Assembly: GCF_001182045.1 (NCBI RefSeq)
Contig: NZ_CVTY01000006.1
Span: 1-64,000 of the forward strand
DNA: 64,000 bases
Reading direction: 5' to 3'
DNA from: Dakarella massiliensis
GTDB lineage: Bacteria; Pseudomonadota; Gammaproteobacteria; Burkholderiales; Burkholderiaceae_F
Shown here: piece after piece, positions 19,001 through 28,604 of the stretch
Position numbering within the stretch: position 1 is the first letter of the stretch
Layout of the letters: each line of letters starts with the position of its first letter
Position numbers and translations under genes: made by a program
Notes under the pieces: generated by a model
Seen by the model: the letters and a program-made list of their open reading frames with translations, nothing else
What the model was told of the DNA's origin: nothing
Database searches by the model: none

Positions 19001-22000
19001 CGTTCACCGCGTCGGTATCTAATTTACCTGCGGCGACATTCGTAATCTGACGCGTGATCGAATTCGCGGAAGAACCGACAGAGAGCGCCGCGCGGCTGGA
19101 TCTCCAGGTGGAGGAGGAAGAGCTCGAATTCGCGCCGCTCGGGTCCCAGCCCTGGACCCCAGAGAGGATCAACGCGACGGACTCACTTCCGATCGCGATC
19201 GAGTTCGCCTGATTCGCGATGGCTCCCATGCCGATTGCGGTAGACCCTGCTCCGCCCGCCTTCGCGTTGTAACCGATCGCGGTCGCCGACGCCATAGTTT
19301 CATTGCCGGCAGTTGCCCCGTAGCCGATCGCGGTGGATTGTCCCGAGAGGGCTTTCGCCTGATAGCCGATCGCGGTGGAACCGTTAAGCGAGCTGCCGGC
19401 CGCGCTCGCCTGATAGCCAATGGCAGTCGACCCCGTCATGGTAGCCTGGCTTGCCTGACCGATGGAGACCGATGACGTGCCGGTCGCCTTGGCGCTGTCG
19501 CCGACTGCCACCGAGTCTGAATAGGTCTTTGCGGCGGCCGCCGCGTCAGAGTACGCGTACGCGCTGCGGCCGATAGCGACCGCGTTGGTGCCGGCGGTCG
19601 AGCCGTAGCCGTAAGCTGTGCCGCTTCCATACGCCGTGGTATTGGTACCAACCGCGGTGCCGTAACTCGCTTTCACCTGAGCGTTGTCTCCAATCGCGAC
19701 GAGTCCGATGAGGTCGTTATACGTGCCGCCTGTCGGATTGATGATGACGGAGTTCGAGGAGTCGGAGCTGATCCCGTTTCCCAGCATGATGAGGCCAGTC
19801 GCCGCGGTTGCCGAGTCCCCCGCGGTATTCCCGTTCCCCATCACAATGGAGTTCGTCGCATTGCCGACAACAGAGTTGTTGTACCCGATCACCGGAACGG
19901 ACTGCCTGGCGCTCGTGTACACCATGCCGTTATCGTAGGTAAGGCCGGAGTCGGTCAGCGTCACGGTCCCAGTGTCAAAGGTTTCTGAAGTCACGGAACC
20001 GGCTGACAGCGCTCCGGCAATCGTCGCCGCGGAAGCAGTGAGGCCAGATGTCGTCAGCTGGTTATCCGCGGATCCTGCCTGGATACCGCTTGACGTGACG
20101 GTTGTCGTGACCGCATCCGGGTTATCCGTATTGGTGCCCGAAGTGACGGTCAGTCCGGAAGAGCTGAGCGACGCGGCAGCAGCCGTCGTATCCGTTTCCG
20201 CTTTGACCGCGTTTGCCGTAAAGGTGCCGCCGGTTGTGGATACACCCGCATTATCGAGCGCCGTGGCACCCACTGTGAGGCTCCCGGTGCTCCCGAGGTC
20301 AACATCCTCGACAAGCGAAAGCGTCAGCTTTCTTCCATCCTGGGTCGTAAGGATATTGCCATCCGCTGTGACTGCGCCCGTCGCTGCGTCACCCGCGATC
20401 GTGAGGGTTTCGCCATTCTTGATCGCATAGCTGCCGGTGTCGCCCGCGACCTTAATGTTCGAATTCTTGAGCTGAGCGACGTTCACCGCATCCGTATCCG
20501 CCGTTCCTGCGGCGACATTCGTGATCTGGCAGGTGATAGCGGCCGTGTGATACGCGTTTTCATTCGCCTTCGCGCCGACCGACACCGCGCCGTCAGTCGA
20601 AATCCAGGTGGATCCGGACACAGTGTCGCCCGTCGGATTCCATCCCGTAACGCCGGACGCGGTCGATGCGACCGAATTGATGCCAAGCGCCACTCCGTTT
20701 TCCGCGCTCGCGATGGATTCGTGACCAATCGCGCTCGCACCAACAGCAGTAGCGGCAGCGCCGCGGCCAATCGCGACCGTATCCTCAGCAGTGGCCCTGG
20801 TGCCGTAACCGATAGCTGTCGCGCTGTCCCCGGTCGCGTTGGCGTCAGTGCCGACCGCGACCGAACCGCCGTTCTGGGTGAGGTCATTGGTCGCAGTATT
20901 AATCAGTCCCGCTTTGCTTCCATAGCCAACCGCGGTGCTGTTATCCTGCGCCGCCGCCTGGTAGCCAAAAGCCGCGCTGTTTTCCCCGGCAGCCGCTTCC
21001 GCCCCGACCGCGGTCGCGCCGTTATACGTCACATTGGCTCCGGACCCGATCACGGTGATGTTGCTGAGATCCGTATACGTGCCGCCGGATGGGTTGATGA
21101 TGACGGAATCTGTCGCGTTGGTAGAGACTCCGCTCCCAAGCAGGATGAGATCAGAAACCGTGGCATTCTCAGATCCAACCGTATTTGTGCTGCCAAGCAC
21201 GATGGTGTCGGAAAGCGTGCTACCGGAAACTGAATTCTGATAGCCGATCACAGGGACCGTCGTGGCTGCGCTCGTGAACGCGACACCATCCGAAATCACC
21301 AGACCTGACGAACTGAGAACCGCTTTCGGAGCGGTGGTTCCCTCCTCAGCCGCGGCCTCAGCCGTAAAAGTGCCGGCAGTCACGCTGCCCGCTGTCCCAA
21401 GATCCACATCCTCGACAAGCGCGACAGAAAGGGTGCTGTTCCCCGTGTCGCTGTCAGACGTAATGCCGACCGAGATGTTGTTGCTCGTGAGCGTCTTATC
21501 CGTCGCACCGCCCGTGACCGTCAGCTGCTTTGAATTGAGCACCCGCGCGGCTGTCCCGGTGTCCGCCGCGACCGCGATATTGCTTGCCTTCAGCTGAGCG
21601 ATATTCGCGGCATCGGTGTCCTCCGTACCAGCGGCGACGTTAGTAATCTGACGGGTGTAACCGAGCGTCGAATTACCGATAGAAACCGGTCCATCAGTGG
21701 ATTCCCATGCTGAAACCGTACTTTGTGCCCCGGTCGGTTTCCACCCTGCGACACCAGCCGCGGTTGTCGCGTTTGAATTAATACCGAGTGCCACAGAGTT
21801 CTCAGTCCACGCATGGGCGTCATGACCGAGGGTGGTGCCGCCAACCGCGTCTGAACCAGCACCGCGGCCGATAGCCACAGAATTGTTTTTGGTCGCCGTG
21901 GCTCCATAGCCCAGCGCTACCGCGCTGTCACCTGTCGCCTGCGCGGTGGTACCGATAGCGACCGCGAAATTAGTTGAATTTTCAGCCGAACCGGCATCAC

Positions 22001-23015
22001 TCTCGTAGCCCATGGCGAGGCTCGATATCGTGGCCGTCGCGTCATAACCAAAGGCCGCGCTGCCCTGCCCAGCCGAAGCTCCATGACCTACGGCAGTCGA
22101 TTCGCCGGACGTAACCGTTGCGTCTGCGCCGATCACGACGATTCCGTCCATGGCGTTATATGTGCCGCCTGTCGGTGAAATGATGACGGAATCCGTGGAA
22201 TTCGTTGTGGTATTGCTGCCGATCAGGATCAGGTTGGAATCGGGGGTGTCACCCGCCCCCACCGTGTTGCCGCTGCCGATCACAACCGAATTGGCAGTGT
22301 TCGCGACAACCGTGTTATTGCTGCCAATCACCGGCGTTGTGGCGCTCGAAGACGTGTAAGTCATGCCATTCCCGAGCGTGAGAGCGGTGCCGGTCAGAAC
22401 CGACTGGGAATCGTCGTCGCCCACATAGATGGAGTCTCCCGCGGAGACTGTACCCGTGGTCGATATGCCATCCGGAGTGAGTGAAGAGGACGAATCCGTG
22501 CCGCCTGTAATGCTGAGACCTGCAGAGCTAAGCAAAGCCTGCGGAGTATAGGTATCACTTTCCTGCTTCGTCCCGGTTATCTTGAGACCGGATGTCGAAA
22601 GAACGGAATTCCCTGCCGTAAACGATGTCCCGGTGACATCGTCATTCAGATAGAGATTGATCGTGTTGGTGTCGTCATTTAACGACATGACGATATTGGA
22701 GTCCCGCGCTACGGTGATGGTTTCGAGCACCTGGATCTGCATCGAACTGGTCTCAGTTTCTGTCCCCGTCTCAGTCGATGTTTCAGTCGATGTCTGCAGC
22801 GTGAAGGCATAAGCCGGCACCGCCGGAACTGTCACAGCGAGCGCCGCGATCACAAGCGCCCGGATGAGACTCACCTTGCCAGGGAAGGGATCTGATTTAG
22901 GTTTCCAGGATTGGGAGGTACGGGGTGGACGGACCGGAGTCAGCCGTCTTTTACGGCTCTGTCCCGCCGAAAACTCACTTTTAACTGTCCCCAAGAGCCG
23001 ATTCTCTTTTGTCAT
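16029..23015 (-). CDS. Giant trimeric autotransporter adhesin, N-terminal segment (heads and stalk)
   Basis: A 2,328-residue open frame with a strong GGAGGAGCTGAA ribosome-binding site before ATG 23015. An extended signal region (MTKENRLLGTVKSEF, basic middle, hydrophobic ALVIAALAVTVPAVPAYAF) ends near residue 70. Three YadA-like head blocks follow (around 22,360-21,600, 21,240-20,500 and 19,940-19,000) with left-handed beta-roll motifs such as STAIGYGATAGN and SVAIGRGAG. Each closes with the neck RQITNVAAGTEDTDA. The rest is a Ser/Thr-rich stalk including repeats of about 744 bases. It ends at a TAA where sister repeats have a tyrosine codon (DYLAANY), and the same frame continues beyond, so this is the front part of a longer adhesin. 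It has no anchor of its own and so would be trapped or secreted. Confidence 0.82.
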   Translation of the reverse strand: MTKENRLLGTVKSEFSAGQSRKRRLTPVRPPRTSQSWKPKSDPFPGKVSLIRALVIAALAVTVPAVPAYAFTLQTSTETSTETGTETETSSMQIQVLETITVARDSNIVMSLNDDTNTINLYLNDDVTGTSFTAGNSVLSTSGLKITGTKQESDTYTPQALLSSAGLSITGGTDSSSSLTPDGISTTGTVSAGDSIYVGDDDSQSVLTGTALTLGNGMTYTSSSATTPVIGSNNTVVANTANSVVIGSGNTVGAGDTPDSNLILIGSNTTTNSTDSVIISPTGGTYNAMDGIVVIGADATVTSGESTAVGHGASAGQGSAAFGYDATATISSLAMGYESDAGSAENSTNFAVAIGTTAQATGDSAVALGYGATATKNNSVAIGRGAGSDAVGGTTLGHDAHAWTENSVALGINSNATTAAGVAGWKPTGAQSTVSAWESTDGPVSIGNSTLGYTRQITNVAAGTEDTDAANIAQLKASNIAVAADTGTAARVLNSKQLTVTGGATDKTLTSNNISVGITSDSDTGNSTLSVALVEDVDLGTAGSVTAGTFTAEAAAEEGTTAPKAVLSSSGLVISDGVAFTSAATTVPVIGYQNSVSGSTLSDTIVLGSTNTVGSENATVSDLILLGSGVSTNATDSVIINPSGGTYTDLSNITVIGSGANVTYNGATAVGAEAAAGENSAAFGYQAAAQDNSTAVGYGSKAGLINTATNDLTQNGGSVAVGTDANATGDSATAIGYGTRATAEDTVAIGRGAAATAVGASAIGHESIASAENGVALGINSVASTASGVTGWNPTGDTVSGSTWISTDGAVSVGAKANENAYHTAAITCQITNVAAGTADTDAVNVAQLKNSNIKVAGDTGSYAIKNGETLTIAGDAATGAVTADGNILTTQDGRKLTLSLVEDVDLGSTGSLTVGATALDNAGVSTTGGTFTANAVKAETDTTAAAASLSSSGLTVTSGTNTDNPDAVTTTVTSSGIQAGSADNQLTTSGLTASAATIAGALSAGSVTSETFDTGTVTLTDSGLTYDNGMVYTSARQSVPVIGYNNSVVGNATNSIVMGNGNTAGDSATAATGLIMLGNGISSDSSNSVIINPTGGTYNDLIGLVAIGDNAQVKASYGTAVGTNTTAYGSGTAYGYGSTAGTNAVAIGRSAYAYSDAAAAAKTYSDSVAVGDSAKATGTSSVSIGQASQATMTGSTAIGYQASAAGSSLNGSTAIGYQAKALSGQSTAIGYGATAGNETMASATAIGYNAKAGGAGSTAIGMGAIANQANSIAIGSESVALILSGVQGWDPSGANSSSSSSTWRSSRAALSVGSSANSITRQITNVAAGKLDTDAVNVAQLINSNISFAGDTGTSMVKNANTVTIKGGADSGETASTGNISVASSKGTLTVSLVKDVDLGSTGSLTIGNTSISDTGISLGLTNGNPNISLTASSGIIKATRLNTNAVQVGSSMLWNSSGINMAGSPITGLGAGTNGIAQDSTDAVSGGAIWSYFQSYTPTSSAGWNAKVGETSSYHVAPGGALTYATDSNLSLALSDAGTLTVSTFATPSYTSVAAETFSTGDSSLTDSGLATSGTVLAGTATAGSTLASTGLTVKDATNTASVSSTGFTAGTGNSLTTSGLEATSAAVSGTVTVGSTGSETTISGSTVTTETVQTGATSLSDAGVTTTGTLNATGSGSAGAALTSSGLTVTTDGTDANTATLNASGLTVGTSGNSLTNTGLAASAAAVTGTLTFGTIGSQTTVSGNTITTGTVNASTLSLDTSNTWNTTDGITASAATIGGVGITSTGLDLNGKTITDITSGSISQNSTDAVSGGAVWSELQNYTTTANSGWTAKVGDTTYKVNPNGALTYATDSNLSVALSDKGVLTVSTSANPSYTTVAAATSVTVGNETSNTEITGTGVTSESFSTGASVLTDSGLTTTGSVTAGTSATGSTLTSSGLTVKEGTNSATVTPTGFSAGSGNTLTNTGLAASKADIAGQLTVGTSDNQTTISGNTVTTGTVNASTLSLGEGNSWGSTGITATAATIGGVGITSIGLDLNGKTITDITSGSISQNSTDAVSGGAVWSELQNYTTTANSGWTAKVGSTTYKVNPNGGLTYATDDNLSAELSSTGTLTISTSANPSYTTVAAATSVTVGDTASNTKITGSGVTSESFSTGASGLTDSGLTTTGTVLAGTSATGSTLASSGLTVKEGTDSATVTPTGFSAGSGNTLTNTGLTASKADIAGQLTVGAVGNQTTVSGNTITTGTVNASALSLGTGNTWGSSGITATAATINGTLSATQVNVGDITIGGTGNTISSFTSGTIASNDTNAVTGKAVADYLAAN
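16800..18500 (-). repeat. Stalk repeats of about 744 bases
   Basis: The phrase encoding NYTTTANSGWTAKVG and the preceding neck recur at 16801 and 17545 (step 744 bases, 248 residues), with a more diverged third copy near 18500. The units are highly alike at DNA level, which fits recent duplication in the stalk of the giant adhesin. Confidence 0.6.
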
Positions 23016-23930
23016 TTCAGCTCCTCCCCCTTATCTCTGTGCGGGGCCCAGGTCAGGGCTGCGGTGGTTTCCGGTCTACACGGCGGGCTTCAAGTGTTTA
23101 CTTGTTCTGAAACCTGTCAAATAAGAAGAATCAACTCCTTTTCAGAAGGGAAGCGCATTCTGCAGCTCTTATGTCAGTGGTTTAAAACACATCTTTTTGA
23201 GCATCACTGGGCCGTTAATGTATTACATAAGTTACTTTTGTCTTTATTTTTATCCGATCAGAAAACATATCGATTGATCAAATAAAATTAACAAAAGTAA
23301 ACTTAACATCACCTATATTATCCACTGTTTTTATAGGGATTTCACAATTTTTTCTCTTTATACTGCCAAAAAAGGCGTACGCAATTCTGTGATTTTCGAA
23401 AAGTTTATTCGTGACAAAGTTTCACTACTGGATACCGGGGTCAGAATCAATGCATTAAAGGCAATTACAGATACGCGCGAAGAGACAGCCGCCCCCCTTC
23501 AGCCGGGTTAAACCCTGCCGGCCTTGCGCCTTTCATCCGGACATAATCCGATTTAAGTCGCGTGAAAATGCCATCTTGTCAAAAGTCATCTGCAGGCAGG
23601 CGTTCTCCATTCGTCCCCTGATGAACCCCCAACAGGAAAACCGCGGAATCCCTGCCTCGGTCTCACTTAAAGGCCCGCAAACGCTCTTCTCCTGAAACGA
23701 GGACTTTTAAATCCCGCCATCCTCCGGAACCTCTCCAGACCCGATCCTGAGGAAACCGTCGGAAAATCCAAACTCCCTTCCCTTCTTAGGGACTGATTTC
23801 ACGCGATTCTTTGGTTATGAAATCGCGCTATTCGCTCTACCTTGGTATATATTGGCGGGAAAAAGAGACGGGGCAATCGGACTCCCCTCCGCGATTCGGG
23901 AAGAAGAGTCCCCGCAGCCCCTAAAGCGAA
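23016..23930. other. Intergenic region upstream of the giant adhesin
   Basis: About 915 bases without a supported gene. The part 23,200-23,400 is strongly AT-rich, typical of promoters bound by nucleoid proteins at adhesin genes, and probably contains the minus-strand promoter of the adhesin. The part 23,450-23,930 is of mixed composition. It has no ORF with a ribosome-binding site. Confidence 0.4.
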
Positions 23931-26456
23931 TCAGATAAACCGCCCGGTGACGCTTGCCTTCGTGTGTTTGATGTCGTCCGGCGTCCCTTCAGCCACAATA
24001 CGGCCGCCCTCGTCTCCGCCGCCCGGACCCATATCGACGATCCAGTCCGCGTTCCGGATGATATCGAGGTCGTGCTCAATGACGATCAGCGTCGCCCCGT
24101 GGTCGATGAGAGACGAGAAAACGGAGAGGAGCGTCATGACGTCAAGCGGGTGGAGCCCGATCGTCGGCTCATCGAAAACGAACACCGAGTCCTCCTGCGT
24201 GCGCCCCATTTCGCTCGCGAGTTTCAGCCTCTGCGCTTCGCCTCCTGAAAGTCCCGGGGTTTCTTCCCCTAGCGTCAGGTACCCGAGTCCAAGCTGCGAA
24301 AGCACCTCAAGCCTCGGGCGGACGTTCTTCATATCGCGGGAAAAGCTGAGCGCCTCTGTGACATCCATCGCCATGAGTTCGGGGAGGGACTTCTCTATTC
24401 CCTCTTTATTCGCGGCGCGGATCGACTCCGCCGCCTTCGAGTACCGGCTCCCGCGGCAGCCCGGGCACGGAATGTCGACGTCCGGCAGGAACTGCACGTC
24501 GAGACTGATTTCCCCCGTGCCGTCACACACGGGGCAGCGGAGCTTCCCGGTGTTGTACGAAAAGTCGCCCGCTTTGAAGCCCGCGGATTTCGAGGCTTTC
24601 GACCGTCCGTAGATCTTCCGCAGCTCATCATGAATCCCGGCGTACGTCGCGACGGTCGACCGGACGTTGATCCCGATCGGGGTGGAGTCGATGAGTTTCA
24701 CGTGCTCAATCCCGGGGGCCGCCACTCCCTTCACATGCTGCGGAAGTTTATTTCCGGACAGCATCGCCTCAAGCCCTGGGATCAGGGATTCCAGCACCAT
24801 CGTCGTTTTGCCCGACCCCGAGACTCCGGTGACCACTGTCATCCGGCCCTTTGGGATCGTGACATGAAGGGGCTTCACGGTGTGGATCGGGAGCGTGTCC
24901 ATCGTGATCTCGCCTTCCGAGAAAATCTCAGGCTTCGGAATCACGGGCCTGACGCGCCGCTCGTAGGTCCCGGCAAGGAACGGGCCGATCCGGGAATTTT
25001 TGTTTCCGGCGATCTCGTGCACCGTCCCCTTCGCGATCACGTTTCCGCCCTTCGCCCCGGCGACCGGTCCCATCTCAATCACCCAGTCGGATTCCTTCAG
25101 GATCTGCACATCGTGATCAACGAGCACCACACTGTTCCCATCGTGAATCAGGTCATGGATGACATCCGTGAGCCCCACGATATTCGAGGGGTGAAGACCG
25201 ATCGAGGGTTCGTCGAGCACATAAAGCACGCCGGTTGTCCGGTTGCGGACCGCGCGGGCTATCTGCATCCGCTGCCGCTCACCGGTTGAGAGGGTGTTTC
25301 CGGCACGGTCAAGCGACAGGTACGAGAGCCCAAGGTCGACGAGCCGCGCCGCGACCGCGAGGAACGACGCGCAGATGCTTTCCGCCATGGGGCGCATTTC
25401 TTCCGGCAATGACGCCGGCACCCCCTTCACCCAGGGGATGAGTTCCGTGAGTGTCATCCGGCACGCGGCATCAAGCGTAATTCCCCGCAGCTTCGGAGCC
25501 CGGGCGGCTTCGGAAAGACGGCTCCCCCCGCAGTCCGGGCACGCGTCGAACTTCAGGAACTTCTCAACCCGCTTCATTCCCTTATCGTCCTTCACCTTGG
25601 CAAGCGCGTTTTCCACAGTTTTCACGGCGCTGTAATACGTGAAGTCGAGTTCCCCGGCGGAGTTGGAGCCGTTTTTCGGCCGGTAGAAGATGTGTTTCTT
25701 CACCATCGGGCCGTTATAGACGATGTCCTTCTCTTTATCCGTCAGATCCCGGAACGGGACATCGGTCCGTACGCCCATCGCGCGGCAGACATCGGTCATG
25801 AGTGACCACATGAGACTGTTCCAGGGGGCGACCGCGCCTTCATCAATCGTGAGCGACTCATCGGGCACGAGCGTCGCGAGATCGACGGTATGCACGATCC
25901 CGGTGCCGCCGCACTTAGGGCACGCACCCTGGCTGTTAAAGGACAGCTCTTCCGCGGACGGCGCGTAGAACGACTCCCCGCACTCGGGGCAGACGAGCGG
26001 CTTCCCCGCCGCCACCGCGAGACTCGGGGGCACATAGTGACCGTGAGGGCAGCGGTGGGAGGCGAGGCGCGAAAACATGAGGCGGAGGCTGTTCAGCAAT
26101 TCAGTCCCGGTCCCGAAGGTCGAGCGGATCCCCGGCACCGCGGGGCGCTGATGGAGCGCGAGCGCGGCGGGAATATAGAGCACCTCGTCCACATCGGCTT
26201 TCGCGGCCTGCGTGAGACGGCGTCGCGTATAGGTGGACAAGGCCTCCAGATACCGGCGGGAGCCTTCGGCGTAGAGCACGCCAAGCGCGAGGGACGACTT
26301 CCCGGACCCCGAGACGCCGGCGATCCCGGTTATTTTCCCGAGCGGAATATCGACATCGATATTTTTGAGGTTATGGACGCGGGCTCCCCGCACCTCAATA
26401 TGATCCGGGGGAGTCTCGGCCATCGCTGTGTTTAAACCCTTTTTCGCTGCTGTCAT
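23931..26456 (-). CDS. UvrA paralogue lacking the UvrB-binding domain
   Basis: An ABC ATPase of 841 residues with two nucleotide-binding halves. Walker A sites are GVSGSGKSSL and GVSGSGKTTM. Signatures are LSTGERQRMQIARA and LSGGEAQRLKLASE, with Walker B VLDEPSIGLHP and VFDEPTIGLHP. Zinc modules are visible as CPECGESF/CPKCGGTG and CPVCDGTG/CPGCRGSR. Canonical UvrA has about 940 residues. Here the region between the first P-loop and the first zinc module is about 100 residues shorter, which is where UvrB binds. Such short UvrA proteins form a separate class linked in some bacteria to drug resistance or DNA-damage tolerance. The start at ATG 26456 was chosen for its GGAG site over an upstream TTG (26480). 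Confidence 0.85.
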   Translation of the reverse strand: MTAAKKGLNTAMAETPPDHIEVRGARVHNLKNIDVDIPLGKITGIAGVSGSGKSSLALGVLYAEGSRRYLEALSTYTRRRLTQAAKADVDEVLYIPAALALHQRPAVPGIRSTFGTGTELLNSLRLMFSRLASHRCPHGHYVPPSLAVAAGKPLVCPECGESFYAPSAEELSFNSQGACPKCGGTGIVHTVDLATLVPDESLTIDEGAVAPWNSLMWSLMTDVCRAMGVRTDVPFRDLTDKEKDIVYNGPMVKKHIFYRPKNGSNSAGELDFTYYSAVKTVENALAKVKDDKGMKRVEKFLKFDACPDCGGSRLSEAARAPKLRGITLDAACRMTLTELIPWVKGVPASLPEEMRPMAESICASFLAVAARLVDLGLSYLSLDRAGNTLSTGERQRMQIARAVRNRTTGVLYVLDEPSIGLHPSNIVGLTDVIHDLIHDGNSVVLVDHDVQILKESDWVIEMGPVAGAKGGNVIAKGTVHEIAGNKNSRIGPFLAGTYERRVRPVIPKPEIFSEGEITMDTLPIHTVKPLHVTIPKGRMTVVTGVSGSGKTTMVLESLIPGLEAMLSGNKLPQHVKGVAAPGIEHVKLIDSTPIGINVRSTVATYAGIHDELRKIYGRSKASKSAGFKAGDFSYNTGKLRCPVCDGTGEISLDVQFLPDVDIPCPGCRGSRYSKAAESIRAANKEGIEKSLPELMAMDVTEALSFSRDMKNVRPRLEVLSQLGLGYLTLGEETPGLSGGEAQRLKLASEMGRTQEDSVFVFDEPTIGLHPLDVMTLLSVFSSLIDHGATLIVIEHDLDIIRNADWIVDMGPGGGDEGGRIVAEGTPDDIKHTKASVTGRFI

Positions 26457-26938
26457 CTGTTGCTCCACTCCCCCTTTCAACTTCTCTTTCTTTCCTGGGA
26501 CCCGGGGAAAGGAAAACCGGCCGCCCTCTCCTCTCTATATAGAGAAGCGCGCCCGAGGATCCCCTTTCACGCCGTTCCCTCGTTACGAAGACAGGATACC
26601 AGCGTGAAAACGAAGTTCAAGAACCGCGCGTCACTCTGGGAGTCTGGACCGTCGGCTGACGCCCCCTGCCCCCGCGGTCCTTCCATCTTCGGGAAACCGG
26701 GCCGAAACGCCTTTTGAAGACACAGTATTTCACTTCGCTCTCTGCGTTAGAAAAAAACGCTTCAGACATTTTTATCATGCAGCACGAGCTCAAAAATCCC
26801 CTCCGATCCCTCACAGATCACGGTTTTTCGGCGTCTTTACATGCATATTCCGCAAGATGCCAATTAACGCTATGTTCCTCTGAGATGATAGGGACTAAAG
26901 TAATACATAACGGGTTGCAACTTTTGGAGAGTAACTGA
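26457..26938. other. Intergenic region between the UvrA paralogue and ppk2
   Basis: About 480 bases between divergent genes. A short palindrome CTCTCTATATAGAGAA lies near 26535-26550, and AT-rich sequence before 26938 probably holds the ppk2 promoter. No ORF with a ribosome-binding site was found. Confidence 0.35.
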
Positions 26939-28348
26939 ATGGCAGATAAGAAAAACGATTTCAAGGCGATCTCTGACCGCGTGAACAAGGTCGCCGCGAG
27001 CCAGGCCGCGAAAGCAGTGAGCTCCGCCCGCGCCGTGAAGGAAGAGCGGCAACGCCTTCAGACCGAAGCCGAGGAAGAACTCGGCGTCGCTGGCAGCACG
27101 AGAGGCGGGGACGTGAAGAATAACCTCAGCATGGAGCGTGACGTTCGGTACACGACGCCTGAAGGCGCGATGAAGTTTGAGACAGCGGACCGCTCAAGCT
27201 CCGCTGTCGGCCGCACGACGAACTTCATCCGTGAGGTGGTGCTCGAAGACCAGTCACCGTCTGACCGCGAGAAGATCCTGCAGGGACTCCTCTCCGCGGA
27301 AGTGAAGGATGAAAAGGGCCGCGTTGTCTCCACCCGCGGGATCAACCCCGATATTGAGCTTTCCGAAGACTGGGAAAAGGGCGGCTACCCCTATAAGAAC
27401 CACCTTCGCCGCAAGGTCTATGAAACCGAGAAGTTCAAGCTCCAGGTGGAACTCCTGAAGCTGCAGGCCTGGGTGAAGAAGACCGGAAGCCGGGTCGTGA
27501 TTCTCTTTGAAGGCCGCGACGCGGCAGGCAAAGGCGGCACGATCACCCGCTTCATGGAACACACGAACCCCCGCGGCGCGCGGCTCGTCGCTCTCGATAA
27601 GCCGACCGCCGCCGAGTCCGGCCAGTGGTACTTCCAGCGCTACGTGAAGCACCTCCCGACCGCGGGCGAAATCGTGCTATTCGACCGCTCCTGGTACAAC
27701 CGCGCGGGCGTTGAGCGCGTGATGGGGTTCTGCACCGATGAGCAGTATGAGGAATTCATGAAGGAAGTGCCGGAATTCGAACGGTTCCTCGTTCACTCCG
27801 GGATCTACCTCATCAAGTTCTGATTCTCGGTGTCGCGCGAAGAACAGCGGAAGCGCTTCAAGGAGCGTCAGGTTCACCCGCTGAAGCGCTGGAAGCTGTC
27901 GCCGGTTAATCTCGCGTCGCTCGACAAGTGGGATGACTACACCCGGGCAAAAGAAGCGATGTTTGAGAAGACGGATACCGTGGAGTGCCCGTGGACCGTT
28001 GTGAAGAGCGACAATAAGAAGCGTGCCCGTCTGAATGCCATGCGTTACGTCCTGAACACGATTCCGTATGAAGGGCGGGACGACAAGATGGTGGGACCGG
28101 TTGATCCGCTGATCGTCGGCCGCGCGACCGCGATGAATGAAGCGGCGGAATCTCTCAAAGCCCTCCGTTCGCTTCGCGAGCGTCAGCTGCATAGCATGAT
28201 GGCAGCGGACGCCCATAAGACGAAGTCCCGGAGCCGCAAGGCGAAGGCGAAGACCGCGTCCAAAAAGAAGACCGCGGCAAGCGTCGAACCCGCTCACGCG
28301 TCGGACGCCTCCGATAAGGCAGTTGAAAAGAGCGCCTCGCTCTCCTGA
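26939..28348 (+). pseudogene. ppk2: Polyphosphate kinase 2 family protein interrupted by an in-frame UGA
   Basis: A PPK2-type kinase of 469 codons that transfers phosphate between polyphosphate and nucleotides. Visible are the Walker A FEGRDAAGKGGTI (about residues 190-202), the Walker B region VLFDRSWYNRAGVERVMGFC, and the lid motif REEQRKRFKER. The N-terminal 100 residues are a charged extension, and the C-terminal tail is Lys/Ala-rich. A TGA at 27821-27823 lies between LIKF and FSVSREEQ. In PPK2 proteins this position is normally the tryptophan of (K/R)YWFSVS, so TGG has become TGA. The first part (294 residues) lacks the lid. GTG 27830 could restart but has no ribosome-binding site. The start ATG 26939 has GGAGAG nearby. 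The gene is followed by a good terminator. Confidence 0.85.
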
Positions 28349-28403
28349 CCGTCATAAACGTCACCCCTAGCACAGTTTTGTGACAGGGGTGTGACCGATC
28401 GGG

Positions 28404-28441
28404 CCGGATCACCGGAATTTCCGGCGATCCGGTTTATTTTT
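28404..28441 (+). terminator. Rho-independent terminator of ppk2
   Basis: Stem CCGGATC-A-CCGG pairs with CCGG-C-GATCCGG around AATTT and is followed by TTTATTTTT. A weaker hairpin CACCCCT/AGGGGTG precedes it at 28362-28391. Confidence 0.8.
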
Positions 28442-28604
28442 ACAGGATCATGGTATCCGCTCTTGCAATCCGGGGATCTTCAACTAGAATTCGATCGGAA
28501 TCCATGGGATCCACGCGTGGGAGACGGGCGTCCGGAAGTGAAACCGGACCGCGGCCATCGATCTCCCTTTTTCCGACCTCTTTTTTTAAAAGCTGGCTAC
28601 CTCA

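Noticed and set aside
8000-23000. CRISPR-like array suggested by many repeats
   Set aside because: The repeats are in frame, hundreds of bases long and encode adhesin head and stalk modules. There are no short direct repeats with unique spacers and no cas genes.
5645-27823. Genetic code change with UGA read as tryptophan
   Set aside because: Several intact genes use TGA as natural stop (for example ends at 29090, 43311 and 58258), and tryptophan is encoded by TGG throughout. Only two in-frame UGA codons were seen.
28362-28391. Terminator at the first hairpin after ppk2
   Set aside because: Stem is short, the loop is long and no T-run follows. The hairpin at 28404-28441 is a much better terminator.
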